Shown here one piece after another: positions 7,729 to 17,461 of a DNA stretch of 64,000 bases. The first letter of the stretch is position 1. Every line of letters begins with the position of its first letter. The stretch spans positions 1 to 64,000 of the forward strand of contig NZ_WQLA01000002.1 of the NCBI RefSeq assembly GCF_009755275.1, read 5' to 3'. Position numbers and translations under genes: made by a program. The notes beneath the pieces are model-generated. The model was not told the origin of the DNA and searched no databases. It was given only the letters and a program-made list of their open reading frames with translations. The DNA comes from Mucilaginibacter aquatilis (GTDB taxonomy: Bacteria > Bacteroidota > Bacteroidia > Sphingobacteriales > Sphingobacteriaceae).

Positions 7729-9030
7729 TTATTTCTGCCTGAAAAATATTTGTACCGGAACGCCTGAAAAATCGAAGTTTTCGCGAAGCTTATTTTCAAT
7801 GTAGCGCTTATAAGGCTCCTTAATGTACTGCGGCAGGTTACAGAAGAACGCAAACATTGGCGAGCTTCCGTTAATTTGTGTAACGTATTTAATTTTTACG
7901 TGCTTACCCTTAATGGCCGGCGGCGGGTAATGCTCAATTATAGGCAGCATTACATCGTTTAGTTTTGATGTAGGTATTTTTTTGCTGCGGTTTTTGTACA
8001 CGTCAGATGCGGTTTCAATAACCTTTAACAAACGCTGTTTTTCTACAACTGATGTAAATACAATTGGCACATCAGTAAACGGTGCAATCTTTTCTTGTAT
8101 CTGCTCTTCAAAAACTTTAATGGTTTTGTTGTTCTTTTCAATCAAGTCCCACTTATTTACCACCAAAATGATGCCTTTTTTGTTTTTTTCGGCCAAGTGA
8201 AAAATGTTAATATCCTGCGATTCAAGGCCCTCCTGTGCATCAATCATCAAAATGATTACGTCTGCTTCCTCCAGCGCCTTAATGGTACGCATTACCGAGT
8301 AAAACTCGATATTTTCTTTCACCTTGGTTTTCTTACGCAAACCGGCGGTATCAATCAGCATAAACTCGTGGCCGTAACGGTTGTAGTGTATGTGAATTGA
8401 ATCGCGCGTGGTACCTGCTATTGGGGTAACAATATTACGCTCCTGACCAATTAAAGCGTTGATGATAGAAGATTTACCTACGTTAGGACGGCCAACAATG
8501 GCATACTTAGGCAGCGTATTTTCCTCAGCAGGTTCATCATCAAAGGTTTTGATAACCTCATCAAGCAACTCACCTGTTCCGGACCCTGTCATTGATGAGA
8601 TGTTGTAAATATCACCCAAACCCAATGCATAAAACTCAGTAGCATCTGATTGCTGGGCGTTATTATCAACCTTGTTCACTACCACAAATACGGGCTTTTT
8701 GCCCTTGCGTAGTATACCAGCAATTTCATCATCCAAATCGGTGATACCTGTGGTTACGTCCACCACAAAAAGAATGCAGGTTGCTTCTTCAATGGCAATA
8801 ACTACTTGTTCGCGTATGGCCACTTCAAAAACATCATCTGAATTGGCAACATAACCGCCGGTGTCAATTACGTTGAAGCTGCGGCCAACCCATTCGGCAA
8901 TACCGTAATGGCGATCGCGCGTTACACCGCTAAAATCGTCAACTATGGCTTTGCGGCTTTCAGTTAACCTGTTATATAAAGTGGACTTACCTACGTTTGG
9001 ACGGCCCACAATAGCTACTATATTACTCAT
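7729..9030 (-). CDS. der: Ribosome assembly GTPase Der (EngA)
   Basis: This essential GTPase acts in 50S subunit maturation. It has the diagnostic tandem G domains: the first with P-loop GRPNVGKST near residue 8 and DTGG; the second with GRPNVGKSS near residue 180, DTAG and NKWD. A C-terminal KH-like domain follows, ending [13 protein letters not shown]. At 433 residues it matches the family. The start [17 protein letters not shown] is canonical. It lies on the minus strand downstream of era, separated by a 105-nt spacer with repeat arms. Confidence 0.97.
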   Translation of the reverse strand: MSNIVAIVGRPNVGKSTLYNRLTESRKAIVDDFSGVTRDRHYGIAEWVGRSFNVIDTGGYVANSDDVFEVAIREQVVIAIEEATCILFVVDVTTGITDLDDEIAGILRKGKKPVFVVVNKVDNNAQQSDATEFYALGLGDIYNISSMTGSGTGELLDEVIKTFDDEPAEENTLPKYAIVGRPNVGKSSIINALIGQERNIVTPIAGTTRDSIHIHYNRYGHEFMLIDTAGLRKKTKVKENIEFYSVMRTIKALEEADVIILMIDAQEGLESQDINIFHLAEKNKKGIILVVNKWDLIEKNNKTIKVFEEQIQEKIAPFTDVPIVFTSVVEKQRLLKVIETASDVYKNRSKKIPTSKLNDVMLPIIEHYPPPAIKGKHVKIKYVTQINGSSPMFAFFCNLPQYIKEPYKRYIENKLRENFDFSGVPVQIFFRQK

Positions 9031-9045
9031 ATTGTATTAGATTCA

Positions 9046-9125
9046 GGAATCAAGAGTACAGAATACAGATTTTCTGTTTATCCTCTTAATAGCCTTATGT
9101 CTGTATTCTTGATTCTATATTCTTT
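9046..9125. repeat. Inverted repeat between der and era
   Basis: GGAATCAAGAGTACAGAATACAG is answered by CTGTATTCTTGATTC and related sequence, separated by about 25 nt. The arms resemble the tract after thrA (4380-4410), suggesting a dispersed family. It could also act as a transcript-end hairpin for era. Confidence 0.55.
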
Positions 9126-9135
9126 ACTCTATTCC

Positions 9136-10011
9136 TTAATCTTCGTACCCGAATTTCTTAAGGTAGTTTTTCTTGCTGCGCCAGTCGCCTATTACTTTTA
9201 CAAACATTTGCAGGTATACTTTGCGCTGAAAGAACTCCTCCATACTGCGCCGGGCGTAAGTGCCTACAATTTTTAACATCTCACCGTTTTTGCCGATGAT
9301 TATGTTTTTCTGCGAATCGCGTTCCACAATAATTTCGGCGCTGATACGATAAATTTCCTCTTCTAAAAACTCGGTTATAATAACCTCAGTACTATAAGGA
9401 ATTTCTTTTTTGTATTGCTTAAATACCTGTTCGCGTATCATCTCCGATGCAAAGAAACGGTCGTTACGGTCGGTTAAAAAATCCTTTTCGTAATAAGCCG
9501 CGTGCTCGGGCAGGCTTTCAATCACAAAATCCATAATGGCTTTAATGTTGTGCTCATGCAATGCCGATATTGCAAAGATAACCTTCGGATTTAATTTCTT
9601 TTGCCAATACTCTACTTTTGCTTTAACTGTCTCCTCATCGCTTTTATCAATTTTATTAATTAATACTGCTAATGGAGCCAATGAGCCTTCCAGCTTTTCA
9701 AGCACTTCGTTTTCGTCGTGCGTTTCATTAATATCTGTTACCAGCAAAATAAGGTCGGCATCAACAATAGAACCCGACACCTGGTGCATCATACTTTCTT
9801 GCAAAGCATAATGCGGCTTTATTACGCCCGGAGTGTCAGAAAAAACGATTTGATAATCATCCGTATTTACAATGCCTAAAATACGGTGCCTTGTAGTTTG
9901 AGCCTTAGGAGTAATGATGGACATCTTCTCACCCACCAACGCATTCATCAGGGTTGACTTACCTGCATTGGGTTTACCAATAATACTCACAAAACCTGCC
10001 CGATGACTCAT
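9136..10011 (-). CDS. era: GTPase Era
   Basis: Era binds the 3' end of 16S rRNA and supports 30S assembly. The G domain has P-loop GKPNAGKST, the G3 motif DTPG and NKID; a C-terminal KH domain carries IIIGKNGEML. From the ATG at 10011 the protein has 291 residues, close to E. coli Era (301), and starts MSHRAGFVSIIGKPNAGKST. The frame is open 26 codons upstream to 10089, but that part is hydrophobic, unconserved and approaches the tRNA gene, so I rejected it. Confidence 0.96.
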   Translation of the reverse strand: MSHRAGFVSIIGKPNAGKSTLMNALVGEKMSIITPKAQTTRHRILGIVNTDDYQIVFSDTPGVIKPHYALQESMMHQVSGSIVDADLILLVTDINETHDENEVLEKLEGSLAPLAVLINKIDKSDEETVKAKVEYWQKKLNPKVIFAISALHEHNIKAIMDFVIESLPEHAAYYEKDFLTDRNDRFFASEMIREQVFKQYKKEIPYSTEVIITEFLEEEIYRISAEIIVERDSQKNIIIGKNGEMLKIVGTYARRSMEEFFQRKVYLQMFVKVIGDWRSKKNYLKKFGYED

Positions 10012-10091
10012 ATTGAAAAAATATTTAAAATAAATTTGGAGTACAAAGAAACGAATTATATCTTTGCAGACCAATAAAAAAACAAACATAG

Positions 10092-10164
<73 letters not shown>

Positions 10165-10176
10165 CCCAAGAAAGGA

Positions 10177-10212
10177 AAAGCCTCAAATTGATAAGATTTG
10201 GGGCTTTTTTTT
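10177..10212 (+). terminator. Intrinsic terminator after tRNA-fMet
   Basis: AAAGCCTCAAAT (10177-10188) pairs with ATTTGGGGCTTT (10196-10207) with one G-U pair, followed by a T run. It ends the tRNA transcript. Confidence 0.85.
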
Positions 10213-10231
10213 AAATACCAACCACCTTTTT

Positions 10232-10888
10232 ATGAAGTTTATCACAATTATCCTGCTTTCTGTTTTAACCTTTGACTTGAAGGCGCAAAAGAGAGAAGAT
10301 GTAACCACCATCAAGTTTGACAGTTTATCCACTAATCTACCTGGTGTTAAAAGGTGGATACAGTTGCCAAGTACAGGTAAATGGAGTGATGACGGTAAAG
10401 TTCCGGCTTTCATCAGATGGGCAACCTTTCAATTTAACAATCAAAAATATTATGCTTTAATCTATGAAGAGATAAGTGGGTACTACAAATATCCTACTAT
10501 CCAAAGAGATTGGATAACTGTAAGTTCGGTTGATTACGCTGTGTTTACAGCATCTGAGTATCAAAACTTACTGGAAAAATTATCTAAAAAGTCTGGTAAA
10601 AACATACTTGTTAGAACGGCTAACAACGGCTCAGTTGCAGGGCATCTGGGAATGAAAGCAAATGAAATGATCACAGATGAATTGTATCAAAGCATTTCAG
10701 AGGTTCTAAAACAATCTCGTATGTCTAAAACAAACAAAGTATTTGCTATTAATTCTCAGGTTATCGACGGAAAAGATATTGTTCGGTTTTTACGACCGGT
10801 AGATGGTACTTATACTAGCGGGCTTTTGAAAAATGACTATTATGAAGTTTCTTACAGCGATTTTATTAACACCATGCATATGCAATAA
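10232..10888 (+). CDS. Exported protein of unknown function (218 aa)
   Basis: The protein starts with a short signal peptide, MKFITIILLSVLTFDLKAQK, likely cut after KAQ. The mature part has alternating hydrophobic and polar segments, several Tyr/Trp residues (for example WATFQFNNQKYYALIYEEI) and no motif I recognise. It starts 68 nt after the tRNA gene, past that gene's terminator, and has its own terminator, so it is a single-gene unit. The codon use looks somewhat more AT-rich than the neighbouring GTPases, which may indicate an accessory gene. Confidence 0.75.
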   Translation: MKFITIILLSVLTFDLKAQKREDVTTIKFDSLSTNLPGVKRWIQLPSTGKWSDDGKVPAFIRWATFQFNNQKYYALIYEEISGYYKYPTIQRDWITVSSVDYAVFTASEYQNLLEKLSKKSGKNILVRTANNGSVAGHLGMKANEMITDELYQSISEVLKQSRMSKTNKVFAINSQVIDGKDIVRFLRPVDGTYTSGLLKNDYYEVSYSDFINTMHMQ

Positions 10889-10923
10889 CTGAATTATTTT
10901 ATAGTTTACGTTACTATGTAACA

Positions 10924-10958
10924 AAAAGGCCTCTTAGATTTCTTTAAGAGGCTTTTTT
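10924..10958 (+). terminator. Intrinsic terminator
   Basis: GCCTCTTA (10929-10936) pairs with TAAGAGGC (10945-10952), extended by A-run/T-run pairing, then TTTTTTG. It follows the 218-aa exported protein gene. Confidence 0.85.
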
Positions 10959-11067
10959 GTTTAGAAGTATTGTCATTTGAGTTTAGGATTCAGTAATTAT
11001 TTCAAAATGCAAACACTTAAATTTGAGTATACATGATAGAATAACTTTCAATTAAAGCTAAATCACT

Positions 11068-12828
11068 TTAATCAACTTTAAAAACGACTGATGTAGAAAA
11101 ACTTGTCATATCCGGACAAGTAATCTTTAACCCACTGCTAGTTTGCTCCCACTTTAAGTTGCCGTCATAACCTAACATACTTACCTTCTTTATTGGGTGC
11201 CCCAGGTGTTTGACATCAGTAGCTAAAGACTTGATGTTTAAAACCGACCCAGCTTCCGGAATCATCATACTAAATACATAAAGCGCATTATTTTTACCAA
11301 CTGTGAATCGAAAGTCCTGCTCATCAAATTTAAATTCAGCTTGTTTACGTTCCAGTTTTCCACCCGGTAACATCTTAATTTTTCCGTTCGTCTCCTTGCC
11401 TTCTCCGGGTATAACCCAGGCACGGCTGCCATATACAGCTTCGCCATTTCGTCGCATCCAAACACCAACTTCACTTAACATCTTCTGACTACCTTCGTCT
11501 AAAGCTCCGTTGGGTAAAAGAGAAACGCAGATAGCAGCATTACCATCCCGGGCAATCGCCTCGGTAATATACTTAATCATCATACCCGAATCATAAGTAA
11601 AGCCTGGTGCATAAAACCAGTCGCCAACAGGTACTTCGGCAATCCATGGCTGGTCGGTTTTGATATTAGCTGGTATGCCAAACTCTTCGGTAGTTACTGT
11701 ACCATTGGTGTTGTTTCTGAATTTAACCACACTGAAAGTATTCACTTTGCCACGTTTGGCAAGCGTGCGGTTATAAAAATCGGCAATTACTATTTGCATG
11801 GCGTTAGCCTTATAACCTGTGCCGGTACCATCCCCTATAAACGGACCTTGCACAGTTCCGTCGGTATAAATAAAATCAGGATCATAATGTTGTACAACAT
11901 CCATCATGCGTAACGCCCAGTTTGTTGCGTACCATTTATCGTAAGTAAGGTGCCTGGAAAATATACCGGCTGCGGGCGGAGCCCAAGCCGATTTGGCAGC
12001 GGCAGCAACCCCTTTATACTGGCGGAGGTCAATACCGTACAAAAGCCGGGGATCAAGTCCGTCCCACCATTTACCCTTACCATCAGCAAGGGTAAGATTT
12101 CCATCATAAGGCACACCTTTTTTAGGACCTTGCGTGTCGCTGCTAAAGGCAGCTTGCCACCACCACCAGGTATACTCATGATGAAAGGTAACACCAAAAC
12201 GTATTCCTGAAGCCCTTGCTGCTTTTAACCATTCTCCTATAATATCACGTTTAGGCCCTACGTTAACAGAGTTCCAGGGTTGATATCGAGAGTTCCATAG
12301 ATCGTAATTATCATGATGAACGCCCTGAATCATAAGAAAACGTGCACCCGCGTCTTTATATATCCTCGCTAGTTTAGCAGGATCCAATTTTTCGGGGTTC
12401 CAATCCTTCAATATGTCCTTGTAACCAGCTTCGGAGGGATGACCGTATTTTTTTAAATGATTTTTATAGGCAGTACTTCCAGGAATATACATTCTACGCG
12501 CATACCAATCGCCGCTTTCGCCCGAAGCCTGCGGTCCAAAATGCACCCAAATACCAAATTTGGCATCCCTCAACCACTCGGGTTCACCGGGGTAATTCTT
12601 TTCAATAGATGCCCAGTTTGGCTCAAAGGGGCCTTTTGCAATAGGAATATTTAATTGTTGTTCAGGAAAAGCTTTATTATCACCCATAGTGATGCTATCT
12701 AAAGCGAGCGCACTAGGTATTGCGGGAATAGGCTGATGTTTGGACCTGTATTTCTTATTGCCGGATTGCTGTGCATAACTACCGCTTGCGGCAAGGCATA
12801 GCATAAGCATTATTATGGTACTTCTCAT
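11068..12828 (-). CDS. Secreted GH29-type alpha-L-fucosidase
   Basis: A 586-residue exported enzyme (signal MRSTIIMLMLCLAASGSYAQ) of the glycoside hydrolase 29 type, expected to release alpha-L-fucose from glycans in the periplasm or outside. Family features include WLRDAKFGIWVHFGPQ at the start of the barrel, YKDAGARFLMIQGVHHDNYDLW (strand with the conserved HHD/H), FGVTFHHEYTWW and DPDFIYTDGTVQGP, where the Asp in YTDG aligns with the usual nucleophile strand. A C-terminal beta domain follows. The region IAEVPVGDWFYAPGF is also typical. No polysaccharide-utilisation SusC/SusD pair is adjacent. Substrate is inferred from family only. Confidence 0.85.
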   Translation of the reverse strand: MRSTIIMLMLCLAASGSYAQQSGNKKYRSKHQPIPAIPSALALDSITMGDNKAFPEQQLNIPIAKGPFEPNWASIEKNYPGEPEWLRDAKFGIWVHFGPQASGESGDWYARRMYIPGSTAYKNHLKKYGHPSEAGYKDILKDWNPEKLDPAKLARIYKDAGARFLMIQGVHHDNYDLWNSRYQPWNSVNVGPKRDIIGEWLKAARASGIRFGVTFHHEYTWWWWQAAFSSDTQGPKKGVPYDGNLTLADGKGKWWDGLDPRLLYGIDLRQYKGVAAAAKSAWAPPAAGIFSRHLTYDKWYATNWALRMMDVVQHYDPDFIYTDGTVQGPFIGDGTGTGYKANAMQIVIADFYNRTLAKRGKVNTFSVVKFRNNTNGTVTTEEFGIPANIKTDQPWIAEVPVGDWFYAPGFTYDSGMMIKYITEAIARDGNAAICVSLLPNGALDEGSQKMLSEVGVWMRRNGEAVYGSRAWVIPGEGKETNGKIKMLPGGKLERKQAEFKFDEQDFRFTVGKNNALYVFSMMIPEAGSVLNIKSLATDVKHLGHPIKKVSMLGYDGNLKWEQTSSGLKITCPDMTSFSTSVVFKVD

Positions 12829-13078
12829 TTATTAAGTAATTGGTGTTTGAAATTTTCTCGTGATAAAAAAAGTAAATAATCAGGTCAATTAGTTGTTCAA
12901 AACAGATTTATATTTAAATTAATCAGAGTAAAAATGTTAAAATCTACGTATCCATAATGACCGTCTTTACACTTATCATTGCAATTAATGTTTGTGAGGA
13001 ATACTACATCTCCATCAAACATCATTAATAGTATTTTTTATTGATGAAAGATTAAAAGCTGCAATGTATTATTGCGCT

Positions 13079-13993
13079 ATGAATAAACTTATCCGAATAA
13101 AAATTGCTGTGCTTATCATTGTATTTAACTGCTTGCATGTTACTGCGCAAAGTAAGTCAGCACGCAGTTTCAAAGTACTGCTTATAGGCAACAGTTTTTC
13201 ACAAAATGCATCGAGATATTTGCCACAAATGGCCAATGAGGCTCAAATCAACTTAATACTTGGCCATGCAGAGATGGGTGGGTGTTCCTTAAAACGCCAT
13301 TGGGATTCTGTATTAGTTAACAACGCTGATTCAACCCGCGGACTTGCATATAGTGGTAAGTCATTAAGGCAATTGTTACGCTCTCAAAAGTGGGATGTAG
13401 TAACGCTTCAGCAGTACTCTTTGCTATCTGGCGACTGGTCTACTTACCAGCCCTATGCACAAAACCTATTACAGCTTATTAAACAATATCAGCCTGATGC
13501 AAAAATTATGATTCACCAAACCTGGGCTTACCGGGCCGATGCCATCAACTGGGGGCAAACAGGCGCAGGAAGGAAAGCTAAAAATATGGAAGAAATGTGG
13601 CGTAAATCGCGCGCCTCATACCATAAGTTGGCTAACGAGTTAGGCGGGCTATCCATTATTCCATCTGGAGATGCTTTTTACAAAGTATCAACGCATAAAA
13701 CTTGGGCCTTTGTAAAAGATTCGAGCTTTATACCCAATAAGGCGATATACCCGCAACTACCAAATGATTTAAACTCGCTCAATGTAGGTTACAGCTGGTC
13801 AAAAGATCAAAAATTAAATTTCGACCCTAACCATGCCAATGAAGCGGGCTGCTACCTGGCAGGTTTAGTTTGGTATAGATTTGTTTTAGGGCAAAAGCCA
13901 ACCAGGGTTAAGTTTAAACCACAATCGGTAACAGATAACTTTGCTGAATTTTTAAGACAAACAGCAGCAAGGATTGATGCCACTTTAAAATAG
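13079..13993 (+). CDS. Secreted DUF4886 protein, SGNH-hydrolase-like
   Basis: The protein has a signal peptide MNKLIRIKIAVLIIVFNCLHVTAQ and about 280 mature residues. SGNH-like blocks are visible: LLIGNSFSQNASRYLP near the N-terminus (GNSFS with the probable nucleophile Ser) and DPNHANEAGCYLAGLVWY near the C-terminus (D-x-x-H). WDVVTLQQYS in the middle is typical of DUF4886. It may be an esterase acting on carbohydrate esters, an inference from the fold and from the neighbouring secreted glycosidase and esterases. The ATG at 13079 gives a cleaner signal than 13064. Confidence 0.8.
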   Translation: MNKLIRIKIAVLIIVFNCLHVTAQSKSARSFKVLLIGNSFSQNASRYLPQMANEAQINLILGHAEMGGCSLKRHWDSVLVNNADSTRGLAYSGKSLRQLLRSQKWDVVTLQQYSLLSGDWSTYQPYAQNLLQLIKQYQPDAKIMIHQTWAYRADAINWGQTGAGRKAKNMEEMWRKSRASYHKLANELGGLSIIPSGDAFYKVSTHKTWAFVKDSSFIPNKAIYPQLPNDLNSLNVGYSWSKDQKLNFDPNHANEAGCYLAGLVWYRFVLGQKPTRVKFKPQSVTDNFAEFLRQTAARIDATLK

Positions 13994-14163
13994 AAAATAG
14001 CTTCAAAGCTAATTTTATTGACTCAACATTGAGCTAAATAGCTTTGTAACTTTCTGTTATTTGAAACTTTAAAGCTTCAAATTAACCATTATCCAACTAT
14101 TAGTATAAAGGCCAATGTTTTTACGGCTTATACTTAATTCCCGATTTAAGCTGTTTTAAACAT

Positions 14164-15513
14164 ATGGCCAGGTACATTTTTTTGTTGTTGTTTACTTTAG
14201 CGTCTGTTTGTTCAACAGCGGCTACCGGTATTTGGAAAAGTGAGGTAACGGGTGGCACTATCAGCTATATTGCCACCGAGGCAAAGTTACCTTTGAAAGA
14301 TTATAGCGGTAACGTAACAACGGTGGTCTACCTCGAAAACCTTAACACAACCAAAATTAGCCGCTACAGCAACAAAAAAAATGTTGCATGGCTATTGACT
14401 CAAGGATACAGGGTAATTGAGCTTAACTACACCGGCAACAAACTTGCTGTATCTCCTTACATTAACAACGACATTGTTGCCATTAACAAGGCTATTGCCA
14501 AAGGAAGCTTTTGTGGATTTACCGATTGTTCACACGAACAAAGCTACGTGTTATTTGAGGGCTATCGCCTTATGCGTAATGTTCCTTATTTCAAAGATGA
14601 TCCAACAGTTTACAATACTCCTGCAGAATATAAAGACGGCGACTACCTGTGTATGGATATAATTTATCCGGCTAAACCGGTTAAAGCCGTACCTGTGGTA
14701 TTGTCATTTTCATACAGTAACAGTTATGCACATTTTGATGCCGGTAAAAAGACTTTAACCGACCAGTTCAAAAATCAAAGACTTAAACTAGAATATACCC
14801 TGGCGGCTTTCAGCGATTCGTTTTTAGAAGGATTGCCGGCAATTGGTATGGCATGGGCAATTGCCGATCATCCCAAATACTGCCCTTGGGGAAAAGGCAA
14901 ACCTGCTAACGGGCGCGAAGACACGTATAAATCTTACGAAACTAACCCCGATGCTGCACGCAAAGTAAGATCGGCAGTACGCACACTGCGTGAAATTGGC
15001 AGCAAATTAGGTTTATCCGGCAACATTGGCATGTACGGCTTCTCACGCGGTTCAACAGCAGGGTCAATGGCGGTTGGTGATAAAAAAGCAGCAAATATTG
15101 ATACAGCAGGGTTTAACCTTGGTACATCTGCGCAAATACAGGCCGCCGCACTTGGCCCGGGTGTATTTGATTATACTCAAATTTATAACTCATTAAACGA
15201 TGGCGATGGTAATTTAGAAACCCGCTGCATTTGGGCCTGGGGAGAGCTAAGTACAAATTACCCGCTATGGCAGTCAATGGGTTCCGCCTACCTCGTACAA
15301 TCAACTGCCCCACCGGTATTGTTTTTTTACAATACCGATGATGATAAGTACTACCATGACCAGATAATGAGTTTTAAAAACAAGCTGGATGCATTGCAAA
15401 CGTCTACCTCTTTACTTGTAAACTATGGTAAAGGGCATTCAGTTCCGCATACTGCTGAATCATTAAATCAACTATATTCTTTTTTTAAGAAGCATCTTAA
15501 TATATCTCATTGA
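14164..15513 (+). CDS. Secreted alpha/beta-hydrolase
   Basis: A 449-residue exported protein (signal MARYIFLLLFTLASVCSTAA). The first 120 residues form a preceding domain with NVTTVVYLENLNTTK; an alpha/beta-hydrolase core follows, starting near DYLCMDIIYPAKPVKAVPVV. The nucleophile elbow is GMYGFSRGST (G-F-S-R-G) and the C-terminal GKGHSVPHT supplies a candidate catalytic His. FYNTDDDKYYHDQ may include the acid. The likely activity is esterase or peptidase; no substrate can be named. It sits among other secreted hydrolases but has its own transcription unit with a terminator at 15557. Confidence 0.75.
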   Translation: MARYIFLLLFTLASVCSTAATGIWKSEVTGGTISYIATEAKLPLKDYSGNVTTVVYLENLNTTKISRYSNKKNVAWLLTQGYRVIELNYTGNKLAVSPYINNDIVAINKAIAKGSFCGFTDCSHEQSYVLFEGYRLMRNVPYFKDDPTVYNTPAEYKDGDYLCMDIIYPAKPVKAVPVVLSFSYSNSYAHFDAGKKTLTDQFKNQRLKLEYTLAAFSDSFLEGLPAIGMAWAIADHPKYCPWGKGKPANGREDTYKSYETNPDAARKVRSAVRTLREIGSKLGLSGNIGMYGFSRGSTAGSMAVGDKKAANIDTAGFNLGTSAQIQAAALGPGVFDYTQIYNSLNDGDGNLETRCIWAWGELSTNYPLWQSMGSAYLVQSTAPPVLFFYNTDDDKYYHDQIMSFKNKLDALQTSTSLLVNYGKGHSVPHTAESLNQLYSFFKKHLNISH

Positions 15514-15556
15514 TGTATGAAAATTGCACTCTTGGCATAACTAAGATTATAAATAG

Positions 15557-15590
15557 AAGGCCTTTCCAAATAGTTTTGAAAAGGCCTTTT
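15557..15590. terminator. Hairpin between convergent genes
   Basis: AAGGCCTTT (15557-15565) pairs with AAAGGCCTT near the 3' end, with A/T flanks on both sides. Lying between convergent genes it may terminate transcription in both directions. Confidence 0.75.
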
Positions 15591-15614
15591 GTTAGAACAT
15601 ATATAAAGAGAACG

Positions 15615-16469
15615 TTATTTGAGCGAAACTACGATGTTGTAGGCCGAGCTTTTATCTTTATACGCTATGCTAAAAGTATCGTTGGTAAAGTTTGCTAATT
15701 GGAAGCGGGTGTTTTTTGTTCCGTCTCCCAATTTTCCTTCAATCATTATTATTCCATTTTCGTTAATAATTTCTTTGATAGAAAATGGTGTCATGTATAC
15801 ATCTGTAGATACATCACTATCACTTGCCCAAAGCTTACTGCGCCATGATGTGTTAAAATCGGTTTTTGAACCGATAAGCTTTTTGAAGGCTTCCAGATCT
15901 GGCAGTGAGTTTGAGTATGCAATGCCGGTCAAATTAGTTTCGGCTGATGATCCGCTTTGAAAATAACCACCATACTTATTTCCTTCTGTACGCTGGTTTG
16001 TAAGATAAATTATATTAGCACCTAACATAGCAGCTTGTATTTTAAGCTTACGATATGCACGCTGCTTAACACGTTCCTGGTTTGAGTATACTGTAGTTCC
16101 TTTAGCTTTTGAAGTAACTTCTCCAAGTTTATATAAACCCTGAATTTCGCTTTCAAGGTTACTGATAGTTACATTTTCAAAATCGCTCACCTTAGCTACA
16201 GGCTTAAAAGATGTTGACTCCGAGAACGTTTGTACCCTGCCGCTTTTGAAAACAATTTTTTGTACGCTGTTTTTGTAAGCTGAGTTAACAACGTCTTCTC
16301 CAGGAAAAGCATATCTTACCGCATCGGGTAAAACTTCTTTAACGTTGCAGGCTAGTTTTTGATTGTTTAAATAAATAGTATCTAGCGCCTGAGCTTTAAC
16401 CTGCTGCTGCAATATAAAGCCAAATACTGATAGCGCAATTGTGATGTAAAATTTGGTTTTTGGTGCCAT
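15615..16469 (-). CDS. Exported protein of unknown function (284 aa)
   Basis: The N-terminus MAPKTKFYITIALSVFGFILQQQVKAQ is a signal peptide. The mature part begins with a beta-rich segment (DTIYLNNQKLACNVKEVLPDAVRYAF), of the type found in Bacteroidota proteins that report on membrane or envelope parameters. A middle part AAMLGANIIYLTNQRTEGNKYGG resembles families in which a glycine-rich strand-turn follows. I recognise no catalytic motif. It is convergent with the hydrolase at 14164. Confidence 0.7.
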   Translation of the reverse strand: MAPKTKFYITIALSVFGFILQQQVKAQALDTIYLNNQKLACNVKEVLPDAVRYAFPGEDVVNSAYKNSVQKIVFKSGRVQTFSESTSFKPVAKVSDFENVTISNLESEIQGLYKLGEVTSKAKGTTVYSNQERVKQRAYRKLKIQAAMLGANIIYLTNQRTEGNKYGGYFQSGSSAETNLTGIAYSNSLPDLEAFKKLIGSKTDFNTSWRSKLWASDSDVSTDVYMTPFSIKEIINENGIIMIEGKLGDGTKNTRFQLANFTNDTFSIAYKDKSSAYNIVVSLK

Positions 16470-16544
16470 AATAAGTTATTAATGGCCTAAATATATTTAT
16501 AAAGCTTTAATTAAAAATCATTGCCACAATATTTAATAAATATT

Positions 16545-17342
16545 TTACTTCTGATGACTAAATAACCAATTAAATAAACCAGGTTCAGCAAGTGCACTAT
16601 CCCAACTGTTATGATTGTCGTTTGGGTAAATGGTAAGTTTAGCATCGCCACCATTGGCTTTTATAGCATCATACATTTGCTGCGAAAATATTGGGGGCAC
16701 AATATCATCCTTTGCCCCATGAAAAATCCACACCGGCACTTTGCGAGCGTACTTTTTAGCTGTTTCAGGATGAGCCCCGCCACAAATGGCAAATGCAGCA
16801 GCAAATACTTTCGGCTTTCTCCATAAAAGCTCAAAGGTTCCCATGCCACCCATTGAAAGGCCGCCTATATACACCTGTTTCGTATTTACGTAGTCCTCCT
16901 TAAGCATGTGCTTCACAAAACTTTCAAGCGCATGCATGGCAGAGGTAGCTTGCTTGTTGGTTGTAAATACTATAGAGGTAGGTGCATTATTTTTGGCATT
17001 ACGCGTAATTATTGCATTAGCCCAAAAACTTTCTTTAGCGCATTGAGGAAAAATTATAACTGCCTGATGCTGCTTGCGAAACTTTTCTTCCAGAAAAACA
17101 TGCCCGCCGTTACGTAGCTGCGCTTCATTGTCATTGCCCCTCTCGCCCGAGCCATGCAAGAAAAACAATACAGGGTATTTTTTTTGAGGATTGAAGTTTT
17201 CAGGGTAGAGAATACGGTAAGCTAACGTATCTTTTGAAGTTTGGTATACTTCTTTTTTGAAATTAGCAAATGATTGTGCGTTTAGCTGGCTGAAGCAGCA
17301 CGTACAAACCATTAATAAAAGTGTAAAATACTTTTTGGCCAT
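16545..17342 (-). CDS. Secreted alpha/beta-hydrolase, predicted peptidase/esterase (COG4099-like)
   Basis: A 265-residue protein with signal MAKKYFTLLLMVCTCCFSQLNAQ. The core has the classical elements: YPVLFFLHGSGERGNDNEAQ (oxyanion-hole region), the nucleophile elbow YIGGLSMGGMGTFE (G-L-S-M-G), the acid in FHGAKDDIVPP and the His in YPNDNHNSWD. This set is typical of prolyl-oligopeptidase-like or feruloyl-esterase-like hydrolases. The upstream ATG at 17360 adds six residues; 17342 gives the better signal peptide. The neighbourhood of secreted hydrolases suggests a role in breaking down polymers or their esters. Confidence 0.82.
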   Translation of the reverse strand: MAKKYFTLLLMVCTCCFSQLNAQSFANFKKEVYQTSKDTLAYRILYPENFNPQKKYPVLFFLHGSGERGNDNEAQLRNGGHVFLEEKFRKQHQAVIIFPQCAKESFWANAIITRNAKNNAPTSIVFTTNKQATSAMHALESFVKHMLKEDYVNTKQVYIGGLSMGGMGTFELLWRKPKVFAAAFAICGGAHPETAKKYARKVPVWIFHGAKDDIVPPIFSQQMYDAIKANGGDAKLTIYPNDNHNSWDSALAEPGLFNWLFSHQK

Positions 17343-17409
17343 AGAATGATAACTATGCAAATCTGCAAAAGTTTATCAATAACAACCAATAGTTACAAGA
17401 GATTTTGAT

Positions 17410-17446
17410 AAGCTATCTAACCTTAAGTAAGGCAGTTAGATAGCTT
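17410..17446. repeat. 12-bp inverted repeat after the small membrane protein gene
   Basis: AAGCTATCTAAC (17410-17421) and GTTAGATAGCTT (17435-17446) are perfect inverted copies. It lies just beyond the stop of the 49-aa gene on the minus strand. There is no clear U-tract, so terminator function is uncertain. Confidence 0.5.
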
Positions 17447-17461
17447 TAAACCTAAGGATGA

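Noticed and set aside
8095..8400. 101-residue plus-strand frame opposite der
   Set aside because: It lies wholly inside the well-supported der gene and has no conserved features.
10012..10089. Upstream extension of era
   Set aside because: The added 26 residues are hydrophobic and unconserved, whereas MSHRAGFVSIIGKPNAGKST is the canonical start.
17410..17446. Terminator for the small membrane protein gene
   Set aside because: The stem is perfect, but no U-tract follows on the minus strand; I list it only as an inverted repeat.
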